Origin: Microbulbifer bruguierae | Lineage (GTDB): Bacteria > Pseudomonadota > Gammaproteobacteria > Pseudomonadales > Cellvibrionaceae | Length of the DNA: 64,000 nt | Assembly (NCBI RefSeq): GCF_029869925.1 | Contig: NZ_CP118605.1 | Location: forward strand, 1,986,001 to 2,050,000 | Reading direction: 5' to 3' | Shown: piece by piece, positions 1 through 7,208 of the stretch | Layout: each line of letters opens with the position of its first letter | How positions within the stretch are numbered: the stretch's first letter is position 1 | Notes under the pieces: model-generated | What the model was told of the DNA's origin: nothing | What the model saw: the letters and a program-made list of their open reading frames with translations, nothing else | The model's database searches: none | Translations under genes and position numbers: made by a program

Positions 1-244
1 GCAGGCTAGCGCAGGCGAAACAGAAGAATCACCGTGTCGTTTAACAAACACAGGATCGAAACATTTCACTGAACGAACAATAGCGAAAATTGCACCGGCA
101 CCGAATTGGGCGCAGTAGTGGTGAGCAAACTGCAGCGTTTGGACACCGAATACAGGAGGATATGGCACTATGTCCACACCGATCACAACAGCTATTGGGG
201 TCATCAACTGACTCCAAAACCAGGAAAAATAGAGAAGAACGTCC
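1..244. other. Upstream non-coding stretch
   Basis: No gene is recognised here. Small open frames exist on both strands, but none has a convincing start, ribosome-binding site or family resemblance. The segment probably holds the promoter and leader of the fetAB pair. An in-frame TAG at 230-232 limits the fetA start to the TTG at 245. Confidence 0.4.
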
Positions 245-850
245 TTGGCAAAACTGAATCTTCACCGTGTGACGATCGGTCAGCTTCAAGAGATTGACCT
301 GACAATATCCCCCGGGGAAATCGTCTGTCTGTCCGGCCCCTCCGGTTGTGGCAAAACCCGACTGCTACGCGCCATCGCCGACCTGGAACCCCACAGCGGC
401 CACGTGCAACTGGGGAAGATCCGTCAGGGCGAGGTACCGGGCCATCGCTGGCGTGCTGCCGTCATGCTGGTACCGGCAGAAAGCGCCTGGTGGCACGACA
501 CCGTCGGTGCACACCTGGTTGGGAATAATACCAGTGCCCTAGAACAACTCGGTTTCGACGATGATGTATGTCAGTGGCCCATAGCGCGACTCTCTTCCGG
601 CGAGAAGCATCGCCTGGCGCTGGTGCGGGCCCTATCGCGCCGGCCTGCCGCGCTGCTGTTGGACGAGCCCACCGCGAATCTCGACCGGGAAAACACCGCA
701 AAAGTAGAAACCTGGCTGCGCACGATTATTCGCGAACAGCAGCTACCCACCCTGTGGGTCGCGCATCACGAAGACCAGATACAGCGGGTGGCGGACCGGC
801 ACTTTGTGATAGTGGATAAACATATTGAAGCGCGGGAGGTGAGCCGATGA
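245..850 (+). CDS. fetA: FetA/YbbL-like ABC transporter ATP-binding protein
   Basis: ATPase subunit (201 aa) of a small two-gene ABC system of the FetAB (YbbLM) family, which in E. coli has been linked to iron export and oxidative-stress resistance. Visible are Walker A GPSGCGKT (about 31-38), the signature LSSGE (116-120), Walker B ALLLDEP (136-142) and the switch histidine in VAHHED (about 174). The length is short, as usual for the family. The start is a TTG, the first start codon after an in-frame TAG at 230. The stop overlaps the fetB start by four bases (ATGA), indicating translational coupling. The family assignment is strong because of the fetB partner. The substrate is inferred. Confidence 0.85.
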   Translation: MAKLNLHRVTIGQLQEIDLTISPGEIVCLSGPSGCGKTRLLRAIADLEPHSGHVQLGKIRQGEVPGHRWRAAVMLVPAESAWWHDTVGAHLVGNNTSALEQLGFDDDVCQWPIARLSSGEKHRLALVRALSRRPAALLLDEPTANLDRENTAKVETWLRTIIREQQLPTLWVAHHEDQIQRVADRHFVIVDKHIEAREVSR

Positions 851-1650
851 ACGTAATTGCGCTCAGCTGGTGGCAGCTGTCCCTGGCCGCGGCACTGGTC
901 ATCGCCCTCGCCGCCTGCACCTTTGTCGCACGTCTGGGGGTCGGCAAAACCCTGTTGATCGCTGCCGCCCGCACCGCCATCCAGCTCACCCTGGTTGGCC
1001 TGGTACTGGAAGCCCTGTTTTCCGTGGGCAGCCTGCACTGGGTGGCGATTATGGGTTTCGCGATGCTGTTGCTCGCGGGACGCGAAGTAGTCGCGCGGCA
1101 GAAGTATCGCCTCGGCGGCGGCTGGAGTTTTGGTATCGGCACATTGTCGATGTTTATCTCCGCGTTCACCGTTACCGTACTCACCCTGATCGTCGTGATC
1201 CGCCCTGCCCCTTGGTACACACCGCAATATGCGATTCCTCTGCTGGGCATGCTGCTCGGCAACACCATGACCGGCGTCGCCCTCGGGCTCGATCGGCTCA
1301 CAGAAAGCGCGCGCCGCTCTCGCGACATCATCGAAAACCGGCTGATGCTGGGGGAGACCTGGCAACAGGCCCTGGGGGATTTCCGTCGCGAAGCCATGCG
1401 CGCCGGCCTCACCCCGATCATCAACGCCATGGCCGCCGCCGGCCTCGTCTCCCTCCCCGGAATGATGACCGGCCAGATACTCGCCGGCACGCCACCGGAA
1501 CTGGCGGTGAAGTATCAGATACTGATTATGTTCACGATTGCGGCGGGTACCGGGTTTGGCACTTTTGTGGCGGTATCGATCTGTGCGCGGCGGTTGTTTG
1601 ATGGGCGGGAGCGGTTACGGTTGGATCGGTTGTATGGTGAGGCGAACTAA
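847..1650 (+). CDS. fetB: FetB/YbbM-like ABC transporter permease
   Basis: Integral membrane permease (267 aa) of the UPF0014/FetB family, partner of the ATPase immediately upstream. The sequence has about seven hydrophobic segments and the family-typical stretch around GMLLGNTMTGVALGLDRL, then a conserved loop with MTGQILAG near residue 210. The C-terminus reads FVAVSICARRLFDGRERLR. Two decayed copies of exactly this 3' end occur downstream, near 3291 and 5656. Between fetB and those copies the base composition drops sharply, so this gene marks the left border of an accessory block. Confidence 0.85.
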   Translation: MNVIALSWWQLSLAAALVIALAACTFVARLGVGKTLLIAAARTAIQLTLVGLVLEALFSVGSLHWVAIMGFAMLLLAGREVVARQKYRLGGGWSFGIGTLSMFISAFTVTVLTLIVVIRPAPWYTPQYAIPLLGMLLGNTMTGVALGLDRLTESARRSRDIIENRLMLGETWQQALGDFRREAMRAGLTPIINAMAAAGLVSLPGMMTGQILAGTPPELAVKYQILIMFTIAAGTGFGTFVAVSICARRLFDGRERLRLDRLYGEAN

Positions 1651-1714
1651 CTGAAACGGGAAGAAGAAATCAGAGCGCCTGACAGCCCTATGCTACCTTC
1701 ACAATTCGTCGCAG

Positions 1715-2431
1715 CTACTTACCAAGCGCTATATTTTTGCTTACGTGATCTTTGGCAAGTGCAATCAATTGCTTGCCCAAGTCATCCAAAGCCATTTTTT
1801 TGGCTTCAGCCTCACCTGTATCGGAATCAGCATACATATACGGCCTCAAGCTTTTATATTCACCTTGCCCCTCTGAAACAGCATAAAGGTAGCCATTATT
1901 TACATCGAACAGCGCTGCCTCATAGATCGAATTGGTGTCTCGGTGATGAGCCGGAGCAAACCACATGCCAACAACTGAGAGATTCAGAATACTTAATGGA
2001 TTCACATATTCCTCGGTAACGCTGCTAGCATTGAGAAACAGTATGGCATCGGCTTTCATTCTCGCACCAGCCACTCTTGAGTCATTAAAGAAACACTCTC
2101 TATCTGATCTTCTATAGTGACATTCCGGAATCAAAGATTTTGGAACAATTTGCAACCAATTGACGAATCCTATTTCTTTTAATTCCTCCTCCCAACCTTT
2201 GATCACCTTCCTTTCTTCAAAAGTAAGCTCAGACCTCCACCCTTTTGGAGGCATAACCGCGATATTTAGCGGCAATTTAGATTGTGGCTTTAACTGTCTA
2301 ATTTCTTCTACAGTAGTGGCCTCAGAATAATCAAGTGGCAATTTTCCCATACCGCTCGAAACTTGATCATGTCCACCACTAGATGCGCAGGCGGATATTA
2401 AAAGTGAAAAAAGGATGGCTAGCTTTTTCAT
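1715..2431 (-). CDS. Predicted lipoprotein of unknown function (cassette gene)
   Basis: 238-aa protein starting with a lipoprotein signal (LISAC, lipidated Cys at about 15). It has no further membrane segment. The mature part is a mixed alpha/beta-looking domain with cysteines at the middle (ECHYRRSDRECF) and a conserved-looking MKADAILFLNASS strand region. I do not recognise the family with confidence. It is the leftmost gene of the AT-rich block and tail-to-tail with fetB. Its own 3' side shows no attC-like site, unlike its neighbours. Start ATG at 2431 opens the signal peptide directly. Confidence 0.7.
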   Translation of the reverse strand: MKKLAILFSLLISACASSGGHDQVSSGMGKLPLDYSEATTVEEIRQLKPQSKLPLNIAVMPPKGWRSELTFEERKVIKGWEEELKEIGFVNWLQIVPKSLIPECHYRRSDRECFFNDSRVAGARMKADAILFLNASSVTEEYVNPLSILNLSVVGMWFAPAHHRDTNSIYEAALFDVNNGYLYAVSEGQGEYKSLRPYMYADSDTGEAEAKKMALDDLGKQLIALAKDHVSKNIALGK

Positions 2432-2495
2432 AATTTTCGTTATTCTTTCTAAACTTACGTTTAACGACGCCCGCCGGAGCTGACATACCTTGGTT

Positions 2496-2612
2496 GTCTA
2501 ACACCGCTCCCAGGGCGGCTTACCTTATGTATATTTTTCGAAAAACAGGAACGAAGTGACTACGCAAAAAAGTAAATAAGGTAAGCCGTCTCCCTGCAGA
2601 GCCATATTAAAT
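2496..2612 (-). repeat. attC-like recombination site 1
   Basis: Begins on the plus strand with GTCTAAC (2496-2502), a perfect inner box of the attC type (GTTAGAC on the minus strand). It contains perfect 13-base arms CGGCTTACCTTAT (2516-2528) and ATAAGGTAAGCCG (2576-2588) around an AT-rich loop. The outer parts pair imperfectly, with bulges, as in integron attC sites. The distal box is degenerate (near ATTTAAT). It abuts the stop of the PH-domain gene at 2613, where a cassette's attC should sit. A further GTTTAAC box lies just outside at about 2459. Folding and a covariance-model search would be decisive. Confidence 0.5.
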
Positions 2613-3014
2613 TTATCTACCTATTGCGCTTAGGAATTCTCTCTTGGCTTGTGGCGATATCATAATTGACTTGCCGCCAGAATACGTGACGCGAAGTCGA
2701 TCTAGGGACAATGCAGGACTCGACAACGTATCACGGGTAGCGGATACCGAAGATATTTCATCTACTGGAACTGACCATGAAAAAGGTCCACTATGGATCT
2801 TTAGAACTCCATTAAAAACAATATAACTTGTGGAGAGCATTATCCAGGCCGGCAGAGCTGCTCCAAGTACAGCAACGACCGCAACTATCGCGGCATTTGC
2901 GCCGGATATTGGTTGAGCCATCAATAAATAGATAGCAATGATCATACTAAACGCAACGCTCCCCCAAATAATCACGGCCAACCACGTGTCGACTTTAGAA
3001 TGGAACTCCTGCAT
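2613..3014 (-). CDS. Membrane protein with bacterial PH domain (cassette gene)
   Basis: 133 aa. Two hydrophobic segments (about residues 10-33 and 38-62) are followed by a soluble C-terminal part of the bacterial PH-like type (bPH/DUF1200 family): YIVFNGVLKIHSGPFSWSVP, an SSPALSLDRL motif, then a SGGKSIMISP strand and a terminal helix. This is a full-length example of a common small architecture of unknown function. The stop codon directly touches an attC-like site, consistent with a mobile gene cassette. The start is ATG at 3014 with a GGAGATCA-type ribosome-binding site. Confidence 0.75.
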   Translation of the reverse strand: MQEFHSKVDTWLAVIIWGSVAFSMIIAIYLLMAQPISGANAAIVAVVAVLGAALPAWIMLSTSYIVFNGVLKIHSGPFSWSVPVDEISSVSATRDTLSSPALSLDRLRVTYSGGKSIMISPQAKREFLSAIGR

Positions 3015-3046
3015 GAGTGATCTCCTGAAATTTAACAGTTTGATAG

Positions 3047-3290
3047 TGGGCTTACAGACCGGCTTTATCCAAAATACCTACAAAGCGTTCGTCTACTTCA
3101 AATACTATGAATACGGGAAAAATTTCCCTATCTAGCCACAAAATGATTCACGCGTCACGACCTCTTCACAGAAAACTCATTGAATCCAAAAAAGGTGACT
3201 ATTTTTTCAGCAACGGTGATTTTGAGTTGGAATCGTATGCCGTAACCAGTAAAGCGATAGGCCAGATATCAGCGATTATTTGCGGCAAAA
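3047..3290. repeat. Direct repeat copy 1 (pairs with 5413-5655)
   Basis: Diverged direct repeat of about 240 bases. Its twin lies 2366 bases to the right. The longest identical run found is 32 bases, at 3129-3160 and 5495-5526. Both copies run straight into a decayed copy of the fetB 3' end. An open frame at 3107-3295 lies inside this repeat but is not preserved in the twin, so I do not call it a gene. Confidence 0.8.
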
Positions 3291-3405
3291 TATGAGATGC
3301 TGATTAGTATCAACATTATGGGTGCACGGAGTTTGGAAATTTGCGTGGCGGTGTCCGTTAACGTGGAGGGATATCGCCATCAGATCTGCGCCTTGTTATA
3401 TGCGG
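3262..3405 (+). pseudogene. Decayed copy 1 of the fetB 3' end
   Basis: Starting near GGCCAGATAT (3261) and clearly from 3291, the sequence resembles the last ~130 bases of fetB (1513-1640). TATGAGATGCTGATTA here matches TATCAGATACTGATTA in fetB, followed by similar spacing to GTGGCGGTGTCC. Translated, YEMLI...VAVSV aligns with YQILI...VAVSI of FetB. It is followed by divergent sequence and a stop, so it cannot function. It could be a relic of duplication or of insertion events at the fetB end. Confidence 0.6.
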
Positions 3406-3424
3406 CCGTCTAAATACCTGCGCA

Positions 3425-3703
3425 CTAAAATACCTGCGTACCTTTTGGGATGCGTTTTTTCATATTACTTTCTTCCTCCGTCAGGCAGTAACAGTTATTG
3501 CCGCCGATACCATAACGTCCACTTGGCGTATATCTAAAACCATGAAACCCCCTTTCCATACATATGGCCTCGCATTTACTACGCCCCTCGCTAATATCTG
3601 AGAACACAGCGAAAGCGCCCAGCGCCATGACAGGAAGAAATACCCACTTGAAGATCGCAATCTCAAATCCTACTGGCTCTTTATCTGGTAGATACCCGAA
3701 CAA
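3425..3703 (-). CDS. Small cysteine-containing membrane protein (cassette gene)
   Basis: 92-aa hypothetical protein. One hydrophobic segment (about residues 18-38, IFKWVFLPVMALGAFAVF) is followed by a small domain with four cysteines (C44, C48, then a CYC pair near 71-73), suggesting an extracytoplasmic disulfide-bonded module. No family recognised. The start is a TTG at 3703, supported by a GGAG seven bases upstream; no ATG fits the full frame. Its 5' flank is an attC-like segment and its 3' flank is the decayed fetB tail. Confidence 0.5.
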   Translation of the reverse strand: MFGYLPDKEPVGFEIAIFKWVFLPVMALGAFAVFSDISEGRSKCEAICMERGFHGFRYTPSGRYGIGGNNCYCLTEEESNMKKRIPKGTQVF

Positions 3704-3720
3704 ATCTTAGCTCCATAGTG

Positions 3721-3867
3721 ACACATAATGCCGCGAACAGCGGCAGCTTGCTTGGTGCGCTTTGTGCGCGAAAATCGGGACCGAACGACCTGCGCATAAA
3801 GTGCACGAAGGAAGCTATCCAGCCGAGGCCCGCAGGGCTGGAAAAAAATGCCCTCGCCTTGTTACGC
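3721..3867 (-). repeat. Possible attC-like site 2
   Basis: About 147 bases between a small gene and a broken gene. On the minus strand it begins GCGTAACAAGGCGAGG, the form seen at many attC 5' ends, and finishes in CATTATGT, like the 3' box of Vibrio-type sites. The two arms pair only weakly by eye. Short open frames crossing it (3718-4005, 3681-3881) are rejected as genes. Folding of the bottom strand would decide. Confidence 0.35.
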
Positions 3868-3871
3868 GCTA

Positions 3872-4216
3872 CTATTGCCACTTGCCCTGCTCGCCAACCA
3901 ATACCTCATCGCGATTACGAACAACCTCTAGCAGACCATCCTGATGCACGTAGTAAGTTATATTACCGTTATCGAATTTATACCCAAGGAAGCGGCACGG
4001 GGTAACGCCGTCAGCACACAAAGCATGCCAAGAACTCCCTTCCAATGTGATGCTATGCCCAGTTTTCTTACTAGTACCTCTGTAGATTATTTAGTTGCAA
4101 GAAACATCCCCCTCACCACAATTTGATTTTATATCAATGAAGAAACTGTCAGTTTCTAAATCCGCCACCGAGGCAGCGAATGAAATAAAAACTATTACTG
4201 TGAGCTTCTTTATAAT
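3872..4216 (-). pseudogene. Broken gene for a small secreted protein
   Basis: Reading the minus strand from 4216, one frame gives a signal-peptide-like start (IIKKLTVIVFISFAASVA) and then a ~90-residue cysteine-containing domain ending GEQGKWQ at the stop 3872-3874. The expected start codon is ATT (ATG lost), directly after an in-frame TAG. An in-frame TAA sits at 4091-4093 (codon 42), with the domain continuing in the same frame behind it. Six cysteines remain. Family unknown. Its position between two attC-like sites fits a decayed gene cassette. Sequencing error at one base could explain the TAA, but not the lost start as well. Confidence 0.6.
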
Positions 4217-4225
4217 CTACTTGTC

Positions 4226-4299
4226 ACATAACGCCTCAATAACCGGCGAGCTATTGCGCACCCGGCGCCGAAGACGCGCAGCTGATTGACCTGTTAGCA
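4226..4299 (-). repeat. attC-like site 3
   Basis: Compact 74-base element bounded by ACATAAC (4226-4232) and GTTAGCA (4293-4299). Inner arms CGCCTCAAT (4232-4240) and ATTGAC (4285-4290) pair imperfectly, closely resembling the TAACGCCTCAA form of Vibrio-type attC sites. The stop codon of the following gene (4251-4808) lies inside it, as is common for cassette genes. Confidence 0.5.
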
Positions 4300-4808
4300 A
4301 TGTTTGACTTGACAGCAAGTTCACTCAATGAATAAAGCTGATAATCGTATTGCTCTTGAGCCAAATTCCATTTTCCGTATTCACCCGAAAGTAGAAGCGC
4401 AGGCATAGTAGCCTGCCACTCTGGAACAATAATGTTTCCATCTCTTTCAATGCAGTGCTCGAAACTGGCATATAGGTAAATCTTACCGTCCGTTTTCTGA
4501 ATAAGTATATCTTTTGTAGACCAAGGATAGCCCCACCAAAATTTGTTATTTGAATCTTTAACTATCGGGTTTACTTTCAATAGTAAATTGAGCTTACCAT
4601 CTTTTCCTACTCTTTCTAATGAGTAATCTATGCCATCTTCATAGCCGACAGCGATATACCTCAAGCTTGGATCAGATTCAAAGTACCACTCGTGGTAAGT
4701 ACAGCCATAGGGTTTGCACAGATTGAACTTCGAATCATCTACCGGGATTAATTCCGCTCTTGCAAGACTGCATATGATCAAAAACGTGATAGTGGTTAAA
4801 TTTTTCAT
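4251..4808 (-). CDS. Secreted protein of unknown function (cassette gene)
   Basis: 185 aa from the ATG at 4808, which opens a signal peptide (MKNLTTITFLIICSLARA, cleavage after ARA). A longer frame back to 4883 would run into the attC-like site and lacks a signal at its N-terminus, so the inner start is chosen. The mature part has four cysteines, two of them in CKPYGC near the N-terminus, and many aromatic residues. It is predicted periplasmic or extracellular. The last ~15 codons are read from within attC-like site 3, so the natural C-terminus may have been altered by cassette joining. No family recognised. Confidence 0.65.
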   Translation of the reverse strand: MKNLTTITFLIICSLARAELIPVDDSKFNLCKPYGCTYHEWYFESDPSLRYIAVGYEDGIDYSLERVGKDGKLNLLLKVNPIVKDSNNKFWWGYPWSTKDILIQKTDGKIYLYASFEHCIERDGNIIVPEWQATMPALLLSGEYGKWNLAQEQYDYQLYSLSELAVKSNIANRSISCASSAPGAQ

Positions 4809-4813
4809 CAGGG

Positions 4814-4930
4814 TGCTAACGCCGCGCTCAACCTTGGCTAAATTTGTGAATGTTTTACGCAAAAATAAGAGCGCAGCGACCACCTAAAAGGTGCCCAAAG
4901 TAAGCCGTCGGCCTGCAGCACATTGTTAGA
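4814..4930 (-). repeat. attC-like site 4
   Basis: Bounded by GCTAAC (4815-4820) and GTTAGAG (4925-4931). On the minus strand the sequence CTCTAACAATGTGCTGCAGG looks like the 5' part of known attC sites. It shares GTAAGCCGTC..CCTGCAG with attC-like site 1 (2581-2597 and 4900-4917). The GTTAGA box overlaps the stop codon of the gene at 4926-5351, the expected cassette arrangement. Confidence 0.5.
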
Positions 4931-5351
4931 GCCCTTTGCAGTTGAGTACATTTAGAGGGCATGTTTTGAAGTACTGCTCCGCCTCATTTATTAACTTTTT
5001 TGCACTATCAGAGTTGCACGTGATGAGCTCTGTGCTCCCAAACTGGGCAGACTCAACATAAGCTTTATCATCACCGGTATACTTCAATGTACCTTCTAAG
5101 CTTTTACCTTTGAGTGAATACCGCCCACTTTCGAGAAGAGTTAAATCGCCTTTCGTAAGCTGATATGAATTGTACTTACCCTGTTTATCCGAAACTTCGA
5201 TTTTTGAATAAATTTTAAATTCATTCCCTATTTGATTGAAATGATAAATGTATCCATCACACGCGTAAGTAGACCAATAGATCTGATTCAAGTCAGAGCT
5301 ATATGCGGAATTTGCTAAAAACAGTAAAGGGAATAGTATTTTTTTAATCAT
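4926..5351 (-). CDS. Secreted protein of unknown function (cassette gene)
   Basis: 141 aa with a clear signal peptide (MIKKILFPLLFLANSAYS). The mature domain is predicted mostly beta: repeated short strands such as FKIYSKIEV, YNSYQLTKGDLTLL, GRYSLKGKSLEGTLKY. Four cysteines occur (TYACDGY, TCNSD, and KTCPLNVLNC near the end). No family recognised. The stop codon is embedded in attC-like site 4, and the 5' side touches a half attC site. Rightmost gene of the cassette-like block. Confidence 0.65.
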   Translation of the reverse strand: MIKKILFPLLFLANSAYSSDLNQIYWSTYACDGYIYHFNQIGNEFKIYSKIEVSDKQGKYNSYQLTKGDLTLLESGRYSLKGKSLEGTLKYTGDDKAYVESAQFGSTELITCNSDSAKKLINEAEQYFKTCPLNVLNCKGL

Positions 5352-5360
5352 GAATTCAAG

Positions 5361-5390
5361 CTCTAACGTCGCGATCAGTCGCGGTCAAAT
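5361..5390 (-). repeat. Half attC-like site 5
   Basis: CTCTAACGTCGCGATC just upstream of the gene at 4926-5351 resembles one arm and box of an attC site (GTTAGAG on the minus strand). The matching second arm was not found to the right, where the direct repeat begins at about 5413. The site may have been cut off by the event that placed the repeat here. Confidence 0.35.
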
Positions 5391-5412
5391 TTTGGTGCTT
5401 TATGCGCGATAA

Positions 5413-5655
5413 TGGACTTACAGACCGGATTTACCAAAAACACCCACAAAACGTGCACCTACTTCAAACACCATGATTACGTAGACAATTCACATATCTA
5501 GCCACAAAATGATTCACGCGTCACGATTTCTTTTCAGAACACTCATTACATTCATTTGCGGCGATTACATTTTCAGCAATGATCACTTTAAACCAGAAGT
5601 GTATTTGTACCCGGCATCGCGATCGACCAGAGACTAGGTATTAATTTCGGAAAAA
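5413..5655. repeat. Direct repeat copy 2 (pairs with 3047-3290)
   Basis: Second copy of the ~240-base diverged repeat, with the 32-base identical run at 5495-5526. As in copy 1, it leads directly into a decayed fetB 3' end. No gene is seen in it. Confidence 0.8.
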
Positions 5656-5790
5656 TACCAGATACTGGTTATATACACCCACGGGATGGATCCGAATTCA
5701 GTACATTTGTGGCGGCGCAAACCCTTTTGCACAGGTTGTTTTATGGGCGGGGACGATTACGAAAGCATCATTTTTTGTCGGATAGTACAC
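5651..5790 (+). pseudogene. Decayed copy 2 of the fetB 3' end
   Basis: TACCAGATACTGGTTAT (from 5656) matches TATCAGATACTGATTAT in fetB. After a one-base frame change near 5700 the translation FSTFVA...HRLFYGRGRLR aligns with FGTFVA...RRLFDGRERLR at the FetB C-terminus. There is no upstream part of the gene, and the frame is broken. The stretch to 5878 holds nothing else recognisable. Confidence 0.75.
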
Positions 5791-5878
5791 AGTGCAGTAA
5801 CGAGAGACCTGAGCACGAATTAGCCATGATCCAACCTAGGCCACAAATTTTTATTTACGAGATTTATCGCGCTAGTTC

Positions 5879-7039
5879 CTAGGCTTCGTACGTACTCAAG
5901 TAGTCTAGATAGCTATCGGAAAAGTCAATTTCTAACTCAACCCATAGCGGAAGATGATCGCTCATTTGAAATGTTCGCCACTCCTCGTAGTACTCTTCCA
6001 GCAATACGTCAGAGGTTTTTACTGCCGAAAGGCGGGCAATTTGCCCCTCCGCTTTATTTTTTGCACTCTGCGAAGTTGCAGCAGCCAAATTTTCTTCCGC
6101 CTTATTCAGCTTCTTCTGTATTCGCGTCATTATTATTGGCTTGTACATTTGGAAATCGTCAGCGCGAAATACGCTGTCGAAGAACTGAAAAACCTGGTCG
6201 TCTCGTTCTGGCTGCATGAGGACGAGTTCGTTTCGTCGTGAAAGGAATGAAATCTGGTCGTAAAACTTGGTTTGATCTCGGTTACTTCCTTTTTTATTTT
6301 TTACGGTAGTAAACCCATTTTTCTCCAGCGCATTGAACCCCTTACTTCCCGGCTCTTTAATATTAAAGTCACCGACAAGTATTTGATTTGCATTACTGGA
6401 AACGGCCTCTTTTTTTAGATACTTCGCCACGGCCTCAATTTCCTTCACTCGACGGTCATATTCCGGTGCATTCGGAGAGTCATTACCAAAATATATGTGG
6501 ACAGTCGAAAATATAAATTCGAACCAACCCGATTGAAATAGAACCCCAAAGGGAGTCCTGGAAAACTGCCGTTTCTTTTCCTCAACTTCGCTAATCAGCA
6601 TTTTGTCTGGAAGAACGAGTTCGCCAGCAACACCTTTGAAAGATACCTTGTTCTTGTCGTAGATGAATCCAAGCCGCTCCCTGTTTCCGCCCAAACCACT
6701 ATGGGTCACATCGGTTAGAATATAGCGGTATTGCCTACCCAACAGGTTCATCAACTCGTCCAATGGCCAAAGGTCCTCGCAGATCTCCTGCACGGCAATC
6801 ACATCAAAACGTGAAACAATCTCAGCGATATAATACAAAGACTCCTGCAATCTGGGACCGTAGTTGAACCGATCATCGTCAAAGTTGCGAATATTCCAGG
6901 TACCAAGTATCAAAGATTTTGATGCGGTTTTTTCCGGAAACTGATCTTTCGTAAACTGCTCCCTTAGTCGCTTGAGGCCAGCTACTGTACGCTTACGGTC
7001 CACTTCAGAGAAACGTTTTAACGGTTTATAAAATGGCAT
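5879..7039 (-). CDS. Endonuclease/exonuclease/phosphatase family protein
   Basis: 386 aa, cytoplasmic, no signal peptide. The EEP fold is shown by an N-terminal GTWNIRNF motif (about residues 46-53, metal-binding Asn), VQEICEDLW (catalytic-metal Glu near 100), VHIYFGNDSP, LVGDFNIK (near 223, Asp/Asn active-site pair) and the C-terminal SDHLPLWVEL (catalytic Asp-His). An insert at about 310-340 rich in K/A/E looks like a coiled coil and interrupts the domain before the last motif. Substrate unknown: nucleic acid or a phosphoester. Start ATG at 7039 with AGAAGGGGG upstream. Base composition is AT-richer than most genes to the right, so it may belong to the accessory block. Confidence 0.8.
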   Translation of the reverse strand: MPFYKPLKRFSEVDRKRTVAGLKRLREQFTKDQFPEKTASKSLILGTWNIRNFDDDRFNYGPRLQESLYYIAEIVSRFDVIAVQEICEDLWPLDELMNLLGRQYRYILTDVTHSGLGGNRERLGFIYDKNKVSFKGVAGELVLPDKMLISEVEEKKRQFSRTPFGVLFQSGWFEFIFSTVHIYFGNDSPNAPEYDRRVKEIEAVAKYLKKEAVSSNANQILVGDFNIKEPGSKGFNALEKNGFTTVKNKKGSNRDQTKFYDQISFLSRRNELVLMQPERDDQVFQFFDSVFRADDFQMYKPIIMTRIQKKLNKAEENLAAATSQSAKNKAEGQIARLSAVKTSDVLLEEYYEEWRTFQMSDHLPLWVELEIDFSDSYLDYLSTYEA

Positions 7040-7208
7040 CGGCCGCCCCCTTCTGCATAGGATTGAGGTATCACACAGTTCGAATACAAGAATGAGAAAA
7101 AAATATAATTATTGATGTATAGAGCACATCGGTGTGAACCCGATTGCGATTTCGCGATATGTGTGGCTATTGATTGGCAACTAAGAGAAAAAGCGCTTTT
7201 GGTGCCTC

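Larger units (their letters stand above)
1650..5880. mobile_element. AT-rich accessory block, integron-cassette-like
   Basis: Between fetB and the endonuclease gene lies a block much richer in A+T than the flanks. It holds five small intact minus-strand genes and one broken one. Several intergenic spaces contain imperfect inverted repeats ending in RYYYAAC / GTTRRRY-like boxes, as in integron attC sites. All genes point the same way, lack obvious own promoters, and encode small secreted or membrane proteins of unknown function, as is typical of cassettes. No integrase gene is visible in the window. Two decayed fetB 3' ends lie inside the block, so an origin by repeated insertion at the fetB end is an alternative or additional explanation. 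Confidence 0.5.

Noticed and set aside
41-297. Two short overlapping frames at the window start
   Set aside because: Opposite strands, no start signals or similarity; likely the fetA leader.
3107-3295. 62-codon plus-strand frame in direct repeat copy 1
   Set aside because: Frame is not kept in the second copy of the repeat and its end merges into the decayed fetB tail.
3718-4005. Small plus-strand frames in the cassette region
   Set aside because: They cross an attC-like site and the broken minus-strand gene, with no ribosome-binding site.
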